A stretch of 48,605 nucleotides of DNA from Flavobacteriales bacterium (GTDB lineage Bacteria > Bacteroidota > Bacteroidia > Flavobacteriales > Schleiferiaceae), in contig CANHXZ010000002.1 of NCBI GenBank assembly GCA_947464785.1, forward strand, positions 1 through 48,605. The letters are read 5' to 3'. The notes under the pieces were generated by a model. That model saw only the letters and a list, made by a program, of their open reading frames with translations, was not told the DNA's origin and searched no databases. Both the position numbers and the translations under genes were made by a program. Of the stretch, positions 9,555-19,406 are shown in pieces (position 1 is the first letter of the stretch; every line of letters begins with the position of its first letter).

Positions 9555-11690
9555 ATGCTGTATCCGGCGGACGCAGCGGACAGCCTTGACTTTACGGCGT
9601 TGAAGGCGATGGTGGGGGAGCGGGCGGCGACGCCGCAGGCCCGCCGCCGCATTGAGGAGCTGCAGCCGGAATTTCGGTGGGAAGCGCAAGCGGAGGAACT
9701 GGAGCGCACGGACCAAATGCTGACCCTGTACCAACAGGGGCATTTTTTACCTGCCGTAGCCACGGCCGACACCGCGTCGGCATTGACGATGCTGCGGGTG
9801 CGTGAGGCCGTCTTGAGTTCCGAGCAGTTTCTGGCCCTCAAAGCACAAACCGAAAGCTACCAGAACCTGTACCGATTTTGCGGACTTCACCGCCTGTCCA
9901 TGCCCGCAGTGGTTCGCTTGCTGGAGCGCACCCCCCCGGTGGACGAGGTTCCGCTGTGGATCGACAAAATCTTGGAACGAAACGGCGAGGTGAAAACGTC
10001 TGCCAGCAAGGAATTGGCCGAAATAAGGCAGGTGTTGTCCCGAAAACGTGCCGCGGCAGACCGGGTCTTTTATAAAGTGCTCCGTCGGTACGAATCCGAA
10101 GGATGGTTGGGGGACATTCGCGAGAGTGTGGCCGACGACCGACGTGTGTTGGCCGTAACGGCGTCGTACAAGAACCGCGCCCAAGGCGCCTTCCACGGCA
10201 GCTCGTCCAAGCAATCTTTGGTCTTTTTGGAGCCGGGCGAATGCCTGGAAATCAACGCCGAGGTGGCCTTGCTTCGCGAGGAAGAAACCAAGGAGATTCG
10301 GCAAATTTTGAAAGCGCTGACGGCCCAATTGGCACCCCTACGGGAGCCGTTGATGGCCAGCGCAGAGCGCCTCATTGATTTGGATTTTCTCAACGCGAAA
10401 GCGCGTTTTGCCTTCGACGAAGGGGCCTGTTTGCCCACAATTCATCGGTACGGAAAAGGCCAGGACCGGCGCATACCACTGCCCCCGGTACACCTAGTAC
10501 AAGGAATCAACCCCGTTCTGCGCCGGGTGCAGTCCGGCCGCGGCAAGCCCGTGGTCCCGCTGCAATTGACCCTGGGCGACCCGCACCGACTGGTGGTTAT
10601 TTCCGGCCCCAACGCGGGCGGAAAATCCCTAGCCCTCAAGACCTTGGGACTTTTTCAATTGATGCTCCAAAGCGGATTGTTGGTGCCGGTTCATCCGTCC
10701 AGCGCTTTTCGTTGGGTGGACAAGATCTTGGTGGACATTGGAGACGCCCAAAGTGTGGAAAACGAGCTGTCTACGTACTCCGCCAAGTTGTCCAAAATGA
10801 AGCAGTTGCTGCTGCATGCGGGCCCCGGAACGCTGTGTTTGGTGGACGAATTTGGCAGCGGATCAGACCCCGATTTGGGCAGCGCCTTGGCGCAAGTTTT
10901 TTTGAAGAAATTGCACGAAAGCGGCACCTTGGGCGTGTTCACCACCCACTACAACGCCATCAAAGCCTTGGCGGGAAGTTTACCGCACGCCACCAACGCC
11001 AACATGGCGTTCGACGTCAAGACGTTTGAACCCGAGTACCGTTTGCACGTGGGGTCGCCCGGAAGCAGCTACACCTTTGAAGTGGCGCAACGCGTGGGCC
11101 TGCCCAAAGCGTTGTTGGCGGAGGCCCGGGAAGCACTTGACGGACAAACCCGCTCCGTGGACCAGTTGTTGGTGACCCTTCAACGCCAGCGAAGCGCCCT
11201 GGACCGCACGCAAAACGAGAGCGGGAAGCGATTGCGGGAATTGGAGCAACTCAAAGCCGACCAGGAAGGCCGCATTGCCAAGCTGGAAGATAAATTGGAA
11301 CGCGTCGGCAGTGCCAATGCCGAAGTGGCGGACCGCCTGGCGTGGGGCAAACGCTTTGAGTCTGTGGCCAAGCTATACGCGGCGGCCAAAGGCCCCAAGG
11401 CGCGTCAGGAGGCGATGAACGAAGTGGTCAAACTGTTTGCCGAGCGGGCGGGAAGGGCCAAGAAAGCCGAGAAAAAAGCGGAGACTAAAGCCCAACAAGC
11501 CCAGCGAATCCGCTTGGAGCAGTTGTGGGCGATGCCGGTCACTAAGGGCGATAAAGTGCGCGTGCTCTCCGGCGGCCGAACCCCGGGCGAACTTTTGGAA
11601 GTAAAGAAAGACAAGTACCTTGTGCGTCTGGGAAATTTATCCTCCTGGATGGACCGCCAACAATTCATACCGTGGAACGAAAAAATTTAA
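9555..11690 (+). CDS. MutS2-like ATPase lacking a C-terminal Smr domain
   Basis: Walker A GPNAGGKSLALKTLGL, LVDEFGSGSDPDLGSAL, TTHYNAIK. C-terminus ends after a short KOW-like segment. Confidence 0.9.
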   Translation: MLYPADAADSLDFTALKAMVGERAATPQARRRIEELQPEFRWEAQAEELERTDQMLTLYQQGHFLPAVATADTASALTMLRVREAVLSSEQFLALKAQTESYQNLYRFCGLHRLSMPAVVRLLERTPPVDEVPLWIDKILERNGEVKTSASKELAEIRQVLSRKRAAADRVFYKVLRRYESEGWLGDIRESVADDRRVLAVTASYKNRAQGAFHGSSSKQSLVFLEPGECLEINAEVALLREEETKEIRQILKALTAQLAPLREPLMASAERLIDLDFLNAKARFAFDEGACLPTIHRYGKGQDRRIPLPPVHLVQGINPVLRRVQSGRGKPVVPLQLTLGDPHRLVVISGPNAGGKSLALKTLGLFQLMLQSGLLVPVHPSSAFRWVDKILVDIGDAQSVENELSTYSAKLSKMKQLLLHAGPGTLCLVDEFGSGSDPDLGSALAQVFLKKLHESGTLGVFTTHYNAIKALAGSLPHATNANMAFDVKTFEPEYRLHVGSPGSSYTFEVAQRVGLPKALLAEAREALDGQTRSVDQLLVTLQRQRSALDRTQNESGKRLRELEQLKADQEGRIAKLEDKLERVGSANAEVADRLAWGKRFESVAKLYAAAKGPKARQEAMNEVVKLFAERAGRAKKAEKKAETKAQQAQRIRLEQLWAMPVTKGDKVRVLSGGRTPGELLEVKKDKYLVRLGNLSSWMDRQQFIPWNEKI

Positions 11691-13090
11691 TTCCGACAGC
11701 CGCCCTGGTGTGGGCCATAGCCACTACCGGATGGGCACAAAGCACACCGCCGTCGGATTCTGCCCAGCAGCAGCAAAAGGCGAAGCTTGTTCGCGGCCTG
11801 TACACCGACGCGCTGACCCATCAGCAAGGCTACCGTTTGCTGGAATCCTTGTGTTCGGAAGTGGGACCGCGCCCCGTCTGCAACTCCGGCGACGCGCGCG
11901 CCATTGCCTGGGCGGTGCGCAAATTGGAAGAGCTTCCGTTCGACTCCGTCTACCTGCAAGAGGTTCCCGGCAATCCCCACTGGGTGCGCGGCGTGGAGAC
12001 AGCGTCGGTGGTGGGGTACGGCAAGAAAGGGGAACTCAGCGTGACGGCTTTGGGCGGCAGCGTTGGAACCCCAGGGGGGAATAAAGGAGCGGGAATTCGG
12101 GCCGAGGTGGTAGAAGTTCAGAATTTCCAAGAACTGGACGCCCTGGCCGCTGCCGGTAAAATTGCCGGGAGAATCGTTTTTTTCAACCGCCCCTTGGACC
12201 CCTCGTACATCAACACCGGCTCCGCCTACGGAAACGCGGGCGAACAGCGCTGGGCCGGCGCGCAGGAGGCGGGCAAGCACGGCGCCGTTGCGGTTTTGGT
12301 ACGGTCTCTGACCCTCCGAACCGACGATTTCCCGCACACGGGAGCCATGAGCTACGGCGATGCCCCCGTTAAAATCCCCGCCGCGGGCATCAGTACCCAA
12401 GACGCCAATTGGCTGTCGTCGGAATTGAAAAAGAACCCCGGCTTGCGCGTGCAGCTCATCCTGGGAAGCGAAATGCGCGGTACCTGTACTTCGTACAACG
12501 TGGTGGGCGAGTGGCGTGGCACAACCCACCCGGAGCAGATTGCGCTGGTGGGCGGCCACCTGGACAGCTGGGATTTGGGCACGGGCGCTCAGGACGACGG
12601 TGCCGGTTGCGCGCAGAGCATCCAAGCCCTGGGACTCCTCATGCGTTCCGGCTACCGGCCCAACCGAACGCATCGGGTGGTGCTGTACGCCAACGAAGAA
12701 TTTGGATTGAACGGCGGCCGTTCCTACGCGGCGAACGCCTTGAGCCGGAGCGAAGTGCACGTTTTGGCCATCGAGTCCGACGGCGGATCCGGTACGCCCC
12801 GCGGTTTTTCCACGGAAAACGCTGCGGCCCGGGATCGCCTGGAGCAGTTCAAGTCCTTTTTGGCTCCGTACGGCTTGTTGGCCTACTCGGTGGGCGGCTC
12901 CGGGGCAGACATCAGCGCCCTCCGAGGCCAAGGCGACGTGGTTTTGGTGGGGCTTTCCGCAGATTCGCAGCGCTACTTTGATTACCACCACTCCGCACAA
13001 GACCGCATCGAGAGCATTCATCCGCGCGAATTGGAGCTGGGCGCGGCCGCCATGGCCTCCTTGCTCTATTTATTCGACACCCATCCGTAA
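11672..13090 (+). CDS. M28-family metallopeptidase (carboxypeptidase Q-like) with signal peptide
   Basis: GGHLDSWDLGTGAQDDGAG, YANEEFGLNGG, FDYHHSAQDRIESI. GTG start overlapping the previous gene. Confidence 0.9.
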   Translation: MERKNLIPTAALVWAIATTGWAQSTPPSDSAQQQQKAKLVRGLYTDALTHQQGYRLLESLCSEVGPRPVCNSGDARAIAWAVRKLEELPFDSVYLQEVPGNPHWVRGVETASVVGYGKKGELSVTALGGSVGTPGGNKGAGIRAEVVEVQNFQELDALAAAGKIAGRIVFFNRPLDPSYINTGSAYGNAGEQRWAGAQEAGKHGAVAVLVRSLTLRTDDFPHTGAMSYGDAPVKIPAAGISTQDANWLSSELKKNPGLRVQLILGSEMRGTCTSYNVVGEWRGTTHPEQIALVGGHLDSWDLGTGAQDDGAGCAQSIQALGLLMRSGYRPNRTHRVVLYANEEFGLNGGRSYAANALSRSEVHVLAIESDGGSGTPRGFSTENAAARDRLEQFKSFLAPYGLLAYSVGGSGADISALRGQGDVVLVGLSADSQRYFDYHHSAQDRIESIHPRELELGAAAMASLLYLFDTHP

Positions 13091-13100
13091 ACGCAATCCC

Positions 13101-13607
13101 ATGGAAACCCCTCTTTTTTCCCTTGCTGCCGCCGCCGTTCGCCAGTGGCCCCACGAAACTTACACCGAGCGATTGAGTGTATTTCTGGACGAGCAACCCC
13201 ACTTGTTGGGTTTTTTGTTCAATTTATCCGAAGATTTTGAGGAGGAAGAACACGAGGCCCTGTTGCGCACCGCGTTGTTGCTCAACGAAGGTTTTGCCCA
13301 CGCCCAACTCAAGGTCGGACTGATCACGGAACACCACCTCCAAATTGCCATCGACGACGTCACGGCCCAGCTCGACGACCTCACCGAGGTATTGGAAGAG
13401 GACGCAGAATTGGATTTGGACCGAATGGTTCGGGTGGCGCGCTCCCCCTTTGTGTTTGAGGAAATGCGCACCTTTCTGCACACGGAGCTGCAAGACGGAC
13501 TCCCGGAGGATCAGGTTCAGCGCCACAACCTGTTGGTTTTAATCGACGTGCTGATTGGCGCTTTTGAAGAAGCCGTTCAACTGGAATCCAAAAAAGAAAT
13601 CGAATGA
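13101..13607 (+). CDS. Conserved-unknown acidic alpha-helical protein
   Basis: METPLFSLAAAAVRQWPHETYTERL..., 168 aa; stop overlaps the paaI start (ATGA). Confidence 0.7.
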   Translation: METPLFSLAAAAVRQWPHETYTERLSVFLDEQPHLLGFLFNLSEDFEEEEHEALLRTALLLNEGFAHAQLKVGLITEHHLQIAIDDVTAQLDDLTEVLEEDAELDLDRMVRVARSPFVFEEMRTFLHTELQDGLPEDQVQRHNLLVLIDVLIGAFEEAVQLESKKEIE

Positions 13608-14023
13608 CCCCGGAAGCCATCTTGAGCGCCATGCTGGACAACGACCCGTTCAGCCAATGGCTGGGGGTATCCTGCACGCATCTAGCTCCAGGTACCTGTA
13701 CCTTGGAAGCGACCGTTCGCTCCGAGATGACCAACGGTTTTGGCGTGGCCCACGGCGGCATCTCGTACAGCCTGGCAGATTCTGCCTTGGCCTTTGCCTC
13801 CAACACCCACGGCCAGCACGCCGTTTCGGTGGAAACCTCCATTGCCCACACAGCTCCGGTTCGTGCGGGAGACCGCTTGGAAGCAACAGCCACGGAGGAT
13901 CAGCGCAGCAAGCAATTTGCCCGATACACCGTGCGCGTCACCGCCAACGGCGAACGCCTGGTAGCCCTCTTCCACGGCACCGTGTACCGAAAAGAAACGC
14001 TCTGGGAAGGCCCGGCGCGCTAA
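13604..14023 (+). CDS. paaI: Hotdog-fold phenylacetyl-CoA thioesterase PaaI
   Basis: NGFGVAHGGISYSLADSALAFASNTHG is the PaaI hotdog signature. Confidence 0.9.
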   Translation: MTPEAILSAMLDNDPFSQWLGVSCTHLAPGTCTLEATVRSEMTNGFGVAHGGISYSLADSALAFASNTHGQHAVSVETSIAHTAPVRAGDRLEATATEDQRSKQFARYTVRVTANGERLVALFHGTVYRKETLWEGPAR

Positions 14024-14050
14024 CGCATCACCCTAGATTACAAAACAGCC

Positions 14051-15250
14051 ATGGACGCATTTATTGTTGACGGAATACGGACCCCCATCGGGTCCTTTGG
14101 AGGAAGTTTGTCGCCGGTTCGTGCCGACGACTTGGCCGCTTTGGTTTTGCGCGAATTGCGCCACCGAAATGCAAACGTAGATTTTTCGCAGATTGCCGAC
14201 GTGGTCCTAGGCTGCGCCAACCAAGCTGGTGAAGACAACCGCAACGTGGCCCGCATGGCCACCTTGCTCGCGGACTACCCCCTCAACGTCCCCGCTGAAA
14301 CCACCAACCGCCTGTGCGCCAGCGGATTGAGCGCCGTTTACCAGAGCGCGCGCGCCCTCGCCGTCGGCGACGGCGCCCTCGCCGTAGCCGGCGGCGTGGA
14401 ACACATGACCCGCGCCCCCTACGTCATGAGCAAAGCCTCCAAAGCCTTCGGAACGGACGCCCAACTCTACGACTCCAGCTTTGGCTGGCGCTTCGTCAAC
14501 CCCGCCATGAAAGCCAAGTACGGCACAGACGCCATGGGCGAAACGGCCGAGAACCTGGTGGACCAGTACGGCATTTCCCGCGAAGACCAAGACGCATATG
14601 CCGTTCGGAGCCAACAACGCGCTGCGGTGGCCGCTGAATTTTTGGCCGGCGAACGCGTCGCGGTTCCACTCCCCCAGCGCAAAGGAGACCCCATCTTGTT
14701 CAACACGGACGAATTTGCCAAGCCGGCTACCACCGTGGAAGGGCTCGCCGCCTTGCGCCCTGCCTTCCGCCCGCAAAACGGCACCGTTACCGCCGGCAAC
14801 GCCAGCGGCCTCAACGACGGCGCGGCCGCCCTACTCCTCGCCTCCGCACAAGGCCTGAAGGACCACAACCTCCAGCCCTTGGTCCGCATGGTATCCGGCG
14901 CTGCCGCCGGTGTGGAGCCGCGCACCATGGGCATTGGCCCGGTGCCCGCCTCGCAATTGGCGCTCCAACGCGCGGGCCTCACCTTGGACCAAATGGACCT
15001 CATCGAACTCAACGAAGCCTTTGCTGCCCAAGTTTTGGCCTGCACCCGCGCGCTCGGCTTGGACGATTTGGACCCCCGCATCAATCCAAACGGGGGTGCG
15101 CTGGCTTTGGGCCACCCGCTGGGCATGTCCGGCGCGCGTCTGGCCTTAACCGCCGCCCGAAACCTAGCTCAGTCCGGCAAAAAATACGCGTTGGTCACCA
15201 TGTGCATCGGCGTGGGCCAGGGCTACGCCGTCGTTCTGGAGCGCGTTTAA
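14051..15250 (+). CDS. paaJ: 3-oxoadipyl-CoA / acetyl-CoA acyltransferase (thiolase)
   Basis: NRLCASGLSAV, GGVEHMTRAPYV, NPNGGALALGHPLGMSGARL, CIGVGQGYAVVLE. Confidence 0.9.
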   Translation: MDAFIVDGIRTPIGSFGGSLSPVRADDLAALVLRELRHRNANVDFSQIADVVLGCANQAGEDNRNVARMATLLADYPLNVPAETTNRLCASGLSAVYQSARALAVGDGALAVAGGVEHMTRAPYVMSKASKAFGTDAQLYDSSFGWRFVNPAMKAKYGTDAMGETAENLVDQYGISREDQDAYAVRSQQRAAVAAEFLAGERVAVPLPQRKGDPILFNTDEFAKPATTVEGLAALRPAFRPQNGTVTAGNASGLNDGAAALLLASAQGLKDHNLQPLVRMVSGAAAGVEPRTMGIGPVPASQLALQRAGLTLDQMDLIELNEAFAAQVLACTRALGLDDLDPRINPNGGALALGHPLGMSGARLALTAARNLAQSGKKYALVTMCIGVGQGYAVVLERV

Positions 15251-15302
15251 ATTCACTACGGCCCGCCATTACTCGTTCCGCCCACGTCTAAAAAGCAACC
15301 GC

Positions 15303-15893
15303 ATGTTCTACTCCTTTAAAGGATTGCGCCCCATCGTACACCCGTCGGCCTTTGTGCATCCGGAAGCCAACGTAACCGGAGACGTTTGGATTGGGCCCGA
15401 CGTCTACATCGGTCCGGGCGCGGTGTTGCGCGGCGACTGGGGACGGATCACCGTGCACGCCGGAGCCAATATCCAGGAAAACTGCGTGGTCCACGTATTT
15501 CCGGGCGAGGACGTGGTGTTGCACGAAATGGCCCACATTGGGCACGGCGCCATTGTGCACGGCGCCACCGTGGGCCGCAACTGTTTGGTGGGCATGCACG
15601 CCGTCTTGATGGATCAAGCCGTTGTGGGCGACGAAAGCATTGTGGGCGCGTTGTGTTTTGTTCCTCAGGGAATGGACATCCCCCCCCGTAGTGTGGTGGT
15701 GGGCAATCCCGCCAAAATTGTCAAGCAAGTTTCCGACGAACAACTGGCCTGGAAAACGGAGGGAACCGGCTGGTACCAACGCCTCCCGGGCGAAGCAAAG
15801 ACGGATTTAGCGCCCTGCGACCCGTTGCAAGAACCGGAAGAAAATCGCGAAAAATTAAAGTTTTCCACAACGTATCAACCGAGGAAACGTTAA
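15303..15893 (+). CDS. paaY: PaaY-type gamma-carbonic-anhydrase-fold thioesterase
   Basis: Left-handed beta-helix hexapeptides (VTGDVWIGPDVYIGPGAVLRGDWGRI, MAHIGHGAIVHGATVGRNCLVGMHAVLMDQAVV). Confidence 0.85.
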   Translation: MFYSFKGLRPIVHPSAFVHPEANVTGDVWIGPDVYIGPGAVLRGDWGRITVHAGANIQENCVVHVFPGEDVVLHEMAHIGHGAIVHGATVGRNCLVGMHAVLMDQAVVGDESIVGALCFVPQGMDIPPRSVVVGNPAKIVKQVSDEQLAWKTEGTGWYQRLPGEAKTDLAPCDPLQEPEENREKLKFSTTYQPRKR

Positions 15894-15939
15894 ATACATT
15901 ACCTTTCACACCGTTAATTAACACAAAAACAACAACCAA

Positions 15940-18900
15940 ATGAGGAAACTTTACACCTTAGTGGCGCTTTTGGTCTTGTCGGCAACGGCAGCCTTTGCGC
16001 AGTGTCCTCCGGCCAACAAGTGTGCCTTTACCGTTTATATGACGGATTTTTACGGCGACGCTTGGAACGGAGGATCCGTGGTGTTGCAACAAAAAGTTGC
16101 AGGCACCTGGACCAGCATGGACACCATAGCCTACACCTGCCCCGGCGGTGCAGTCAACTGCACTGGCCAAAACGGAGCAGTACCCAATGCCAACTCCACC
16201 GCGGTGGTGATGCTTTGCCAGAACGACTCCGTTCGCGTGCAAATTTTGGCCGCCGGCGCATATCCGGATGAAATGGGCTTGTATGTAAAGAACGTTGCGG
16301 GCAACACCATCTTTACCCAAGCGCCGGTGACTACCTTGACGCCCACTACGGCGGCAAACTACGTCTACGGCAAATTCGTCACCACGGCTTGCTTTATTTC
16401 CAGCTGCCCGTTGACGGCTTCGCCAACCATTGGCAACCAAACTTCTTGCGGCCCTGCTCCGGTAACCTTTACCGCAACGTGGAGCAACCCCAACTACCAA
16501 ATGATGTGGGTAGCCGCGAACGGCTCCACCATTGGAACAGGTGCTTCGTACACCACTCCAGCCATCACGGCCAACACCACGGTATCCGGACGTTTGATGA
16601 CGGACGACAACACCAAAGGACGCGTTTCTGGCGGACCTTCTTCAGCGTTGTTTGCAGCATCGACTACTGTTGGATACACCACCGCCCCCGCCGGCAACTT
16701 TACCAACTACACCGGTTTGGCGGTTACTACACCCATGACGTGGGACTCCACCACCGTTCGGGTATTCCCAACGGCCAACGGTGGCACGGTTAACTTCCGC
16801 ATTCGTGTGTACGAGCGCAAAGGAAAAATCACCCTTGGCTTGAACGGCGGTGCACTTTTGTACTCTTCAGCCATCATTTCTGCCGTAAACAGCGGAACAA
16901 CTGCCGCGAACATCAAAGTACCGGTTGGTTTGGCTTTTGCCCCCGGTCGTTACTTGATCAACATTGAGCAGTTGGCTGGAACAACAGGGGTTATGTACCG
17001 TTCTACGAACGTTCCTGCTGGTCACACCTACCCCTACAACTTGGCCGGTTTGGGCCAGGTTGACTCGGTGAACTTCACCACCCAAACGCGCATATACTAC
17101 TTCATGGATTGGAAAATGAGCGAAGCGTGCATGGGCCCCATCGTTACGGCCAACGCTACGTTTGCACCACTTCCTTCTACGGCCATGCCGTACACGGTGG
17201 ACTTCAACACCGGCGTACCGTGCACCTGGACCACAGCCGCAACCTCTGGTGCTTTGTGGGCTCCTAAGACCGTTTACGGAACCGCTTCTTCCATCAACGG
17301 AACTCCGTTTGTGATGGTGGACGACGACGCAGCTGGAGCTACAACCATTACGTCCAACTCCGTACTTCAATCTCCATCCATCAATGCAGCCGGTTACGAC
17401 ACCTTGTACGTGGAGTTCAAGCAGTACTACCGCAGCTTGCTCGGTCAGAAAGGATACGTTGAAGTATTGAATGCTGCCGGCGCGTGGGTAAAAATTGACT
17501 CCATGGTGGCAACCAGCGGCTCTTGGACGGCTCCGGCTACCAAGAAGTACAACGTGACCGCCTACCAAGGCGCTGCCTTCAAGGCGCGTTTGCGCTTCAA
17601 CGACGGCGGAACCTACGGTTGGTACTGGGCGGTTGACGACTTTAAAGTATACGGAACACTGGCTCCAACCGGCAATGTGCGCATGCACTTAGTGACGGAC
17701 TTGTACGGTTCGGAAGTTTCCTACAAGATCACCAACGCCACTTCGGGCGTTGTGTACAAAGTGGGCGGCCCGTACACGGATTTGTCTACCTACAGCGTAG
17801 CCGCAGCAACGAAAATCGACACCATTTCTTTGCCGTTGAGCGGAACCTACAAGTTCAAAATCACCGACTCCTACGGTGATGGTTTGGTGGACGGAACCAA
17901 CACCGGCTGGTACCGTTTGGACAACTTGTGCTCTTGGGGCAACAAGCTCATCCTGCAAGACACGGGCAACTTCCCGTACGACCCGGGTGCGGCTACCGCT
18001 TTGATTCCTAGCTACGACTCCACCATCTTCACGATGAACTGCTCGCAACCGGCTACCTACGTAGTACGTGTGAACATGAACCAGCAGACGGTGAGCACCA
18101 ACGGTGTGCACATTGCGGGCAACTTCCAAGGCTGGAACCCCGGTTCTACGCCCATGTTGGATCCTGACGGCGACGGCATCTACGAGTACACCATCAACAC
18201 CACGGTGGGTACAGCCTTGTCCTACAAGTTCATCAACGGCAACACCTGGGCGAATGCCGAAGGTTTGGGAGCCACCACAGGTTCTTGCGTTGCCAACGAC
18301 GGCAGCGGTAACTACAACCGCGCGTTCACGGTAGCTGCTCCTACTGGAACAGCCGCATTGGTGTGCTTTGGATCTTGCTCCGACTGCCAAGCTTGGGTGA
18401 CGTTCAACGTCAACATGAACAAGTATGCCGGTAGCTTCACTACGGCCTACGTGAGCGGAACGTTCAACAACTGGTCCGGCAACAGCAACCCAATGAGCGA
18501 CGCAGACGGCGACGGCATCTGGACGGCATCCTTCCCGCTTAACGCAGGTTTGATTGAGTACAAGTTCTCCTTGGACAACTGGGCTACGAGCGAGCAGTTG
18601 GTTGCCGGAACGGTCTGCACCATGACCACCGGCGGTTTCACCAACCGCAAGTACACGGTAACCTATGCGTACGACACCTTGGATGTAGTTTGCTACGCCA
18701 AGTGCGAGAATTGCACCAACAGCATCACGTTGAAGGTGGACATGAGCCGCGCAGGCGGTGTTAGCGCAGACGGCGTGCACGTTGCGGGCAACTTCCAAGG
18801 CTGGAACCCGTCGGCTACGGCCATGACGTTGGACACCGGTTTGGTATACACCGTAACCGTTGAAGCTCCGTTGAACAGCACCATGAACTTCAAGTACATC

Positions 18901-19320
18901 AACGGCAACACCTGGGGTGGTGCTGAGAGCTTGAACGCTGGTACTGGCGCTTGCGCAGTCAACGACGGCAGCGGCAACTACAACCGCGAGTTGGTATTGA
19001 CCAACAACGACACCGTTGTTCCTGTGATCTGCTTCAGCCGCTGCGTGGTTTGCGGTTTGAGCTTGGACGAGGCCATGGGATCGGTAAATGTTTACCCGAA
19101 CCCAACAGCCGGTGTCTTCACGGTTGAGCGCGGTGTAGTCTATGGCGACGTAGACGTACAAGTAGTAAACCTTCAGGGTCAGGCCGTCATCAGCACGGTT
19201 TGGAACGACGGTTTGAACACTTTGCGTCTGGACGGCAGCGATTTGCCCGAGGGTGTTTACTTCGTGCGCCTGACCACGGACCAAGGTTCGTCGGCCATCC
19301 GCATTGCGGTGCAGCACTAA
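15940..19320 (+). CDS. T9SS type A cargo protein with three glycogen/starch-binding-like E-set modules
   Basis: Signal peptide MRKLYTLVALLVLSATAAFAQ. Repeats VHIAGNFQGWNP / AYVSGTFNNWSG / VHVAGNFQGWNP. C-terminal VNVYPNPTAGVFTV...LPEGVYFVRL. Confidence 0.92.
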   Translation: MRKLYTLVALLVLSATAAFAQCPPANKCAFTVYMTDFYGDAWNGGSVVLQQKVAGTWTSMDTIAYTCPGGAVNCTGQNGAVPNANSTAVVMLCQNDSVRVQILAAGAYPDEMGLYVKNVAGNTIFTQAPVTTLTPTTAANYVYGKFVTTACFISSCPLTASPTIGNQTSCGPAPVTFTATWSNPNYQMMWVAANGSTIGTGASYTTPAITANTTVSGRLMTDDNTKGRVSGGPSSALFAASTTVGYTTAPAGNFTNYTGLAVTTPMTWDSTTVRVFPTANGGTVNFRIRVYERKGKITLGLNGGALLYSSAIISAVNSGTTAANIKVPVGLAFAPGRYLINIEQLAGTTGVMYRSTNVPAGHTYPYNLAGLGQVDSVNFTTQTRIYYFMDWKMSEACMGPIVTANATFAPLPSTAMPYTVDFNTGVPCTWTTAATSGALWAPKTVYGTASSINGTPFVMVDDDAAGATTITSNSVLQSPSINAAGYDTLYVEFKQYYRSLLGQKGYVEVLNAAGAWVKIDSMVATSGSWTAPATKKYNVTAYQGAAFKARLRFNDGGTYGWYWAVDDFKVYGTLAPTGNVRMHLVTDLYGSEVSYKITNATSGVVYKVGGPYTDLSTYSVAAATKIDTISLPLSGTYKFKITDSYGDGLVDGTNTGWYRLDNLCSWGNKLILQDTGNFPYDPGAATALIPSYDSTIFTMNCSQPATYVVRVNMNQQTVSTNGVHIAGNFQGWNPGSTPMLDPDGDGIYEYTINTTVGTALSYKFINGNTWANAEGLGATTGSCVANDGSGNYNRAFTVAAPTGTAALVCFGSCSDCQAWVTFNVNMNKYAGSFTTAYVSGTFNNWSGNSNPMSDADGDGIWTASFPLNAGLIEYKFSLDNWATSEQLVAGTVCTMTTGGFTNRKYTVTYAYDTLDVVCYAKCENCTNSITLKVDMSRAGGVSADGVHVAGNFQGWNPSATAMTLDTGLVYTVTVEAPLNSTMNFKYINGNTWGGAESLNAGTGACAVNDGSGNYNRELVLTNNDTVVPVICFSRCVVCGLSLDEAMGSVNVYPNPTAGVFTVERGVVYGDVDVQVVNLQGQAVISTVWNDGLNTLRLDGSDLPEGVYFVRLTTDQGSSAIRIAVQH
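18106..18144 (+). repeat. Intragenic repeat copy 1 (VHIAGNFQGWNP module core)
   Basis: gcgggcaacttccaaggctggaaccc recurs near-identically at ~18785-18810. Confidence 0.8.
18774..18812 (+). repeat. Intragenic repeat copy 2 (VHVAGNFQGWNP module core)
   Basis: gcgggcaacttccaaggctggaaccc shared with copy 1. Confidence 0.8.
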
Positions 19321-19341
19321 GGGTTCGCAACGCGAATGTTT

Positions 19342-19379
19342 AAGAGGGCGGTCGCGCAGCGACCGCCCTCTTTCTTTTT
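19342..19379 (+). terminator. Strong intrinsic terminator after the T9SS cargo gene
   Basis: GAGGGCGGTCGC-GCA-GCGACCGCCCTC-TTTCTTTTT, 12-bp perfect stem plus U tract. Confidence 0.92.
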
Positions 19380-19394
19380 GTGGCCGTTTGGCGC

Positions 19395-19402
19395 TACCTT
19401 CG
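19395..19402 (+). promoter_or_regulatory. -7-like element TACCTTCG, 4 nt from the ATG
   Basis: gcTACCTTCGgcttATG. Confidence 0.5.
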
Positions 19403-19406
19403 GCTT

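Noticed and set aside
14352-14392. Direct repeat cgccctcgccgt x2 in the thiolase gene
   Set aside because: Short codon-level repetition (ALAV..ALAV) in a conserved protein region; likely coincidental.
15861-15869. DnaA-box-like TTTTCCACA
   Set aside because: Single isolated match in the paaY coding end; no cluster or AT-rich element.
17689-19317. 542-aa minus ORF opposite the T9SS cargo gene (and similar at 16867-17688)
   Set aside because: Antisense shadow of a clear CDS; sequence is low-complexity V/H/R-rich with no domain.
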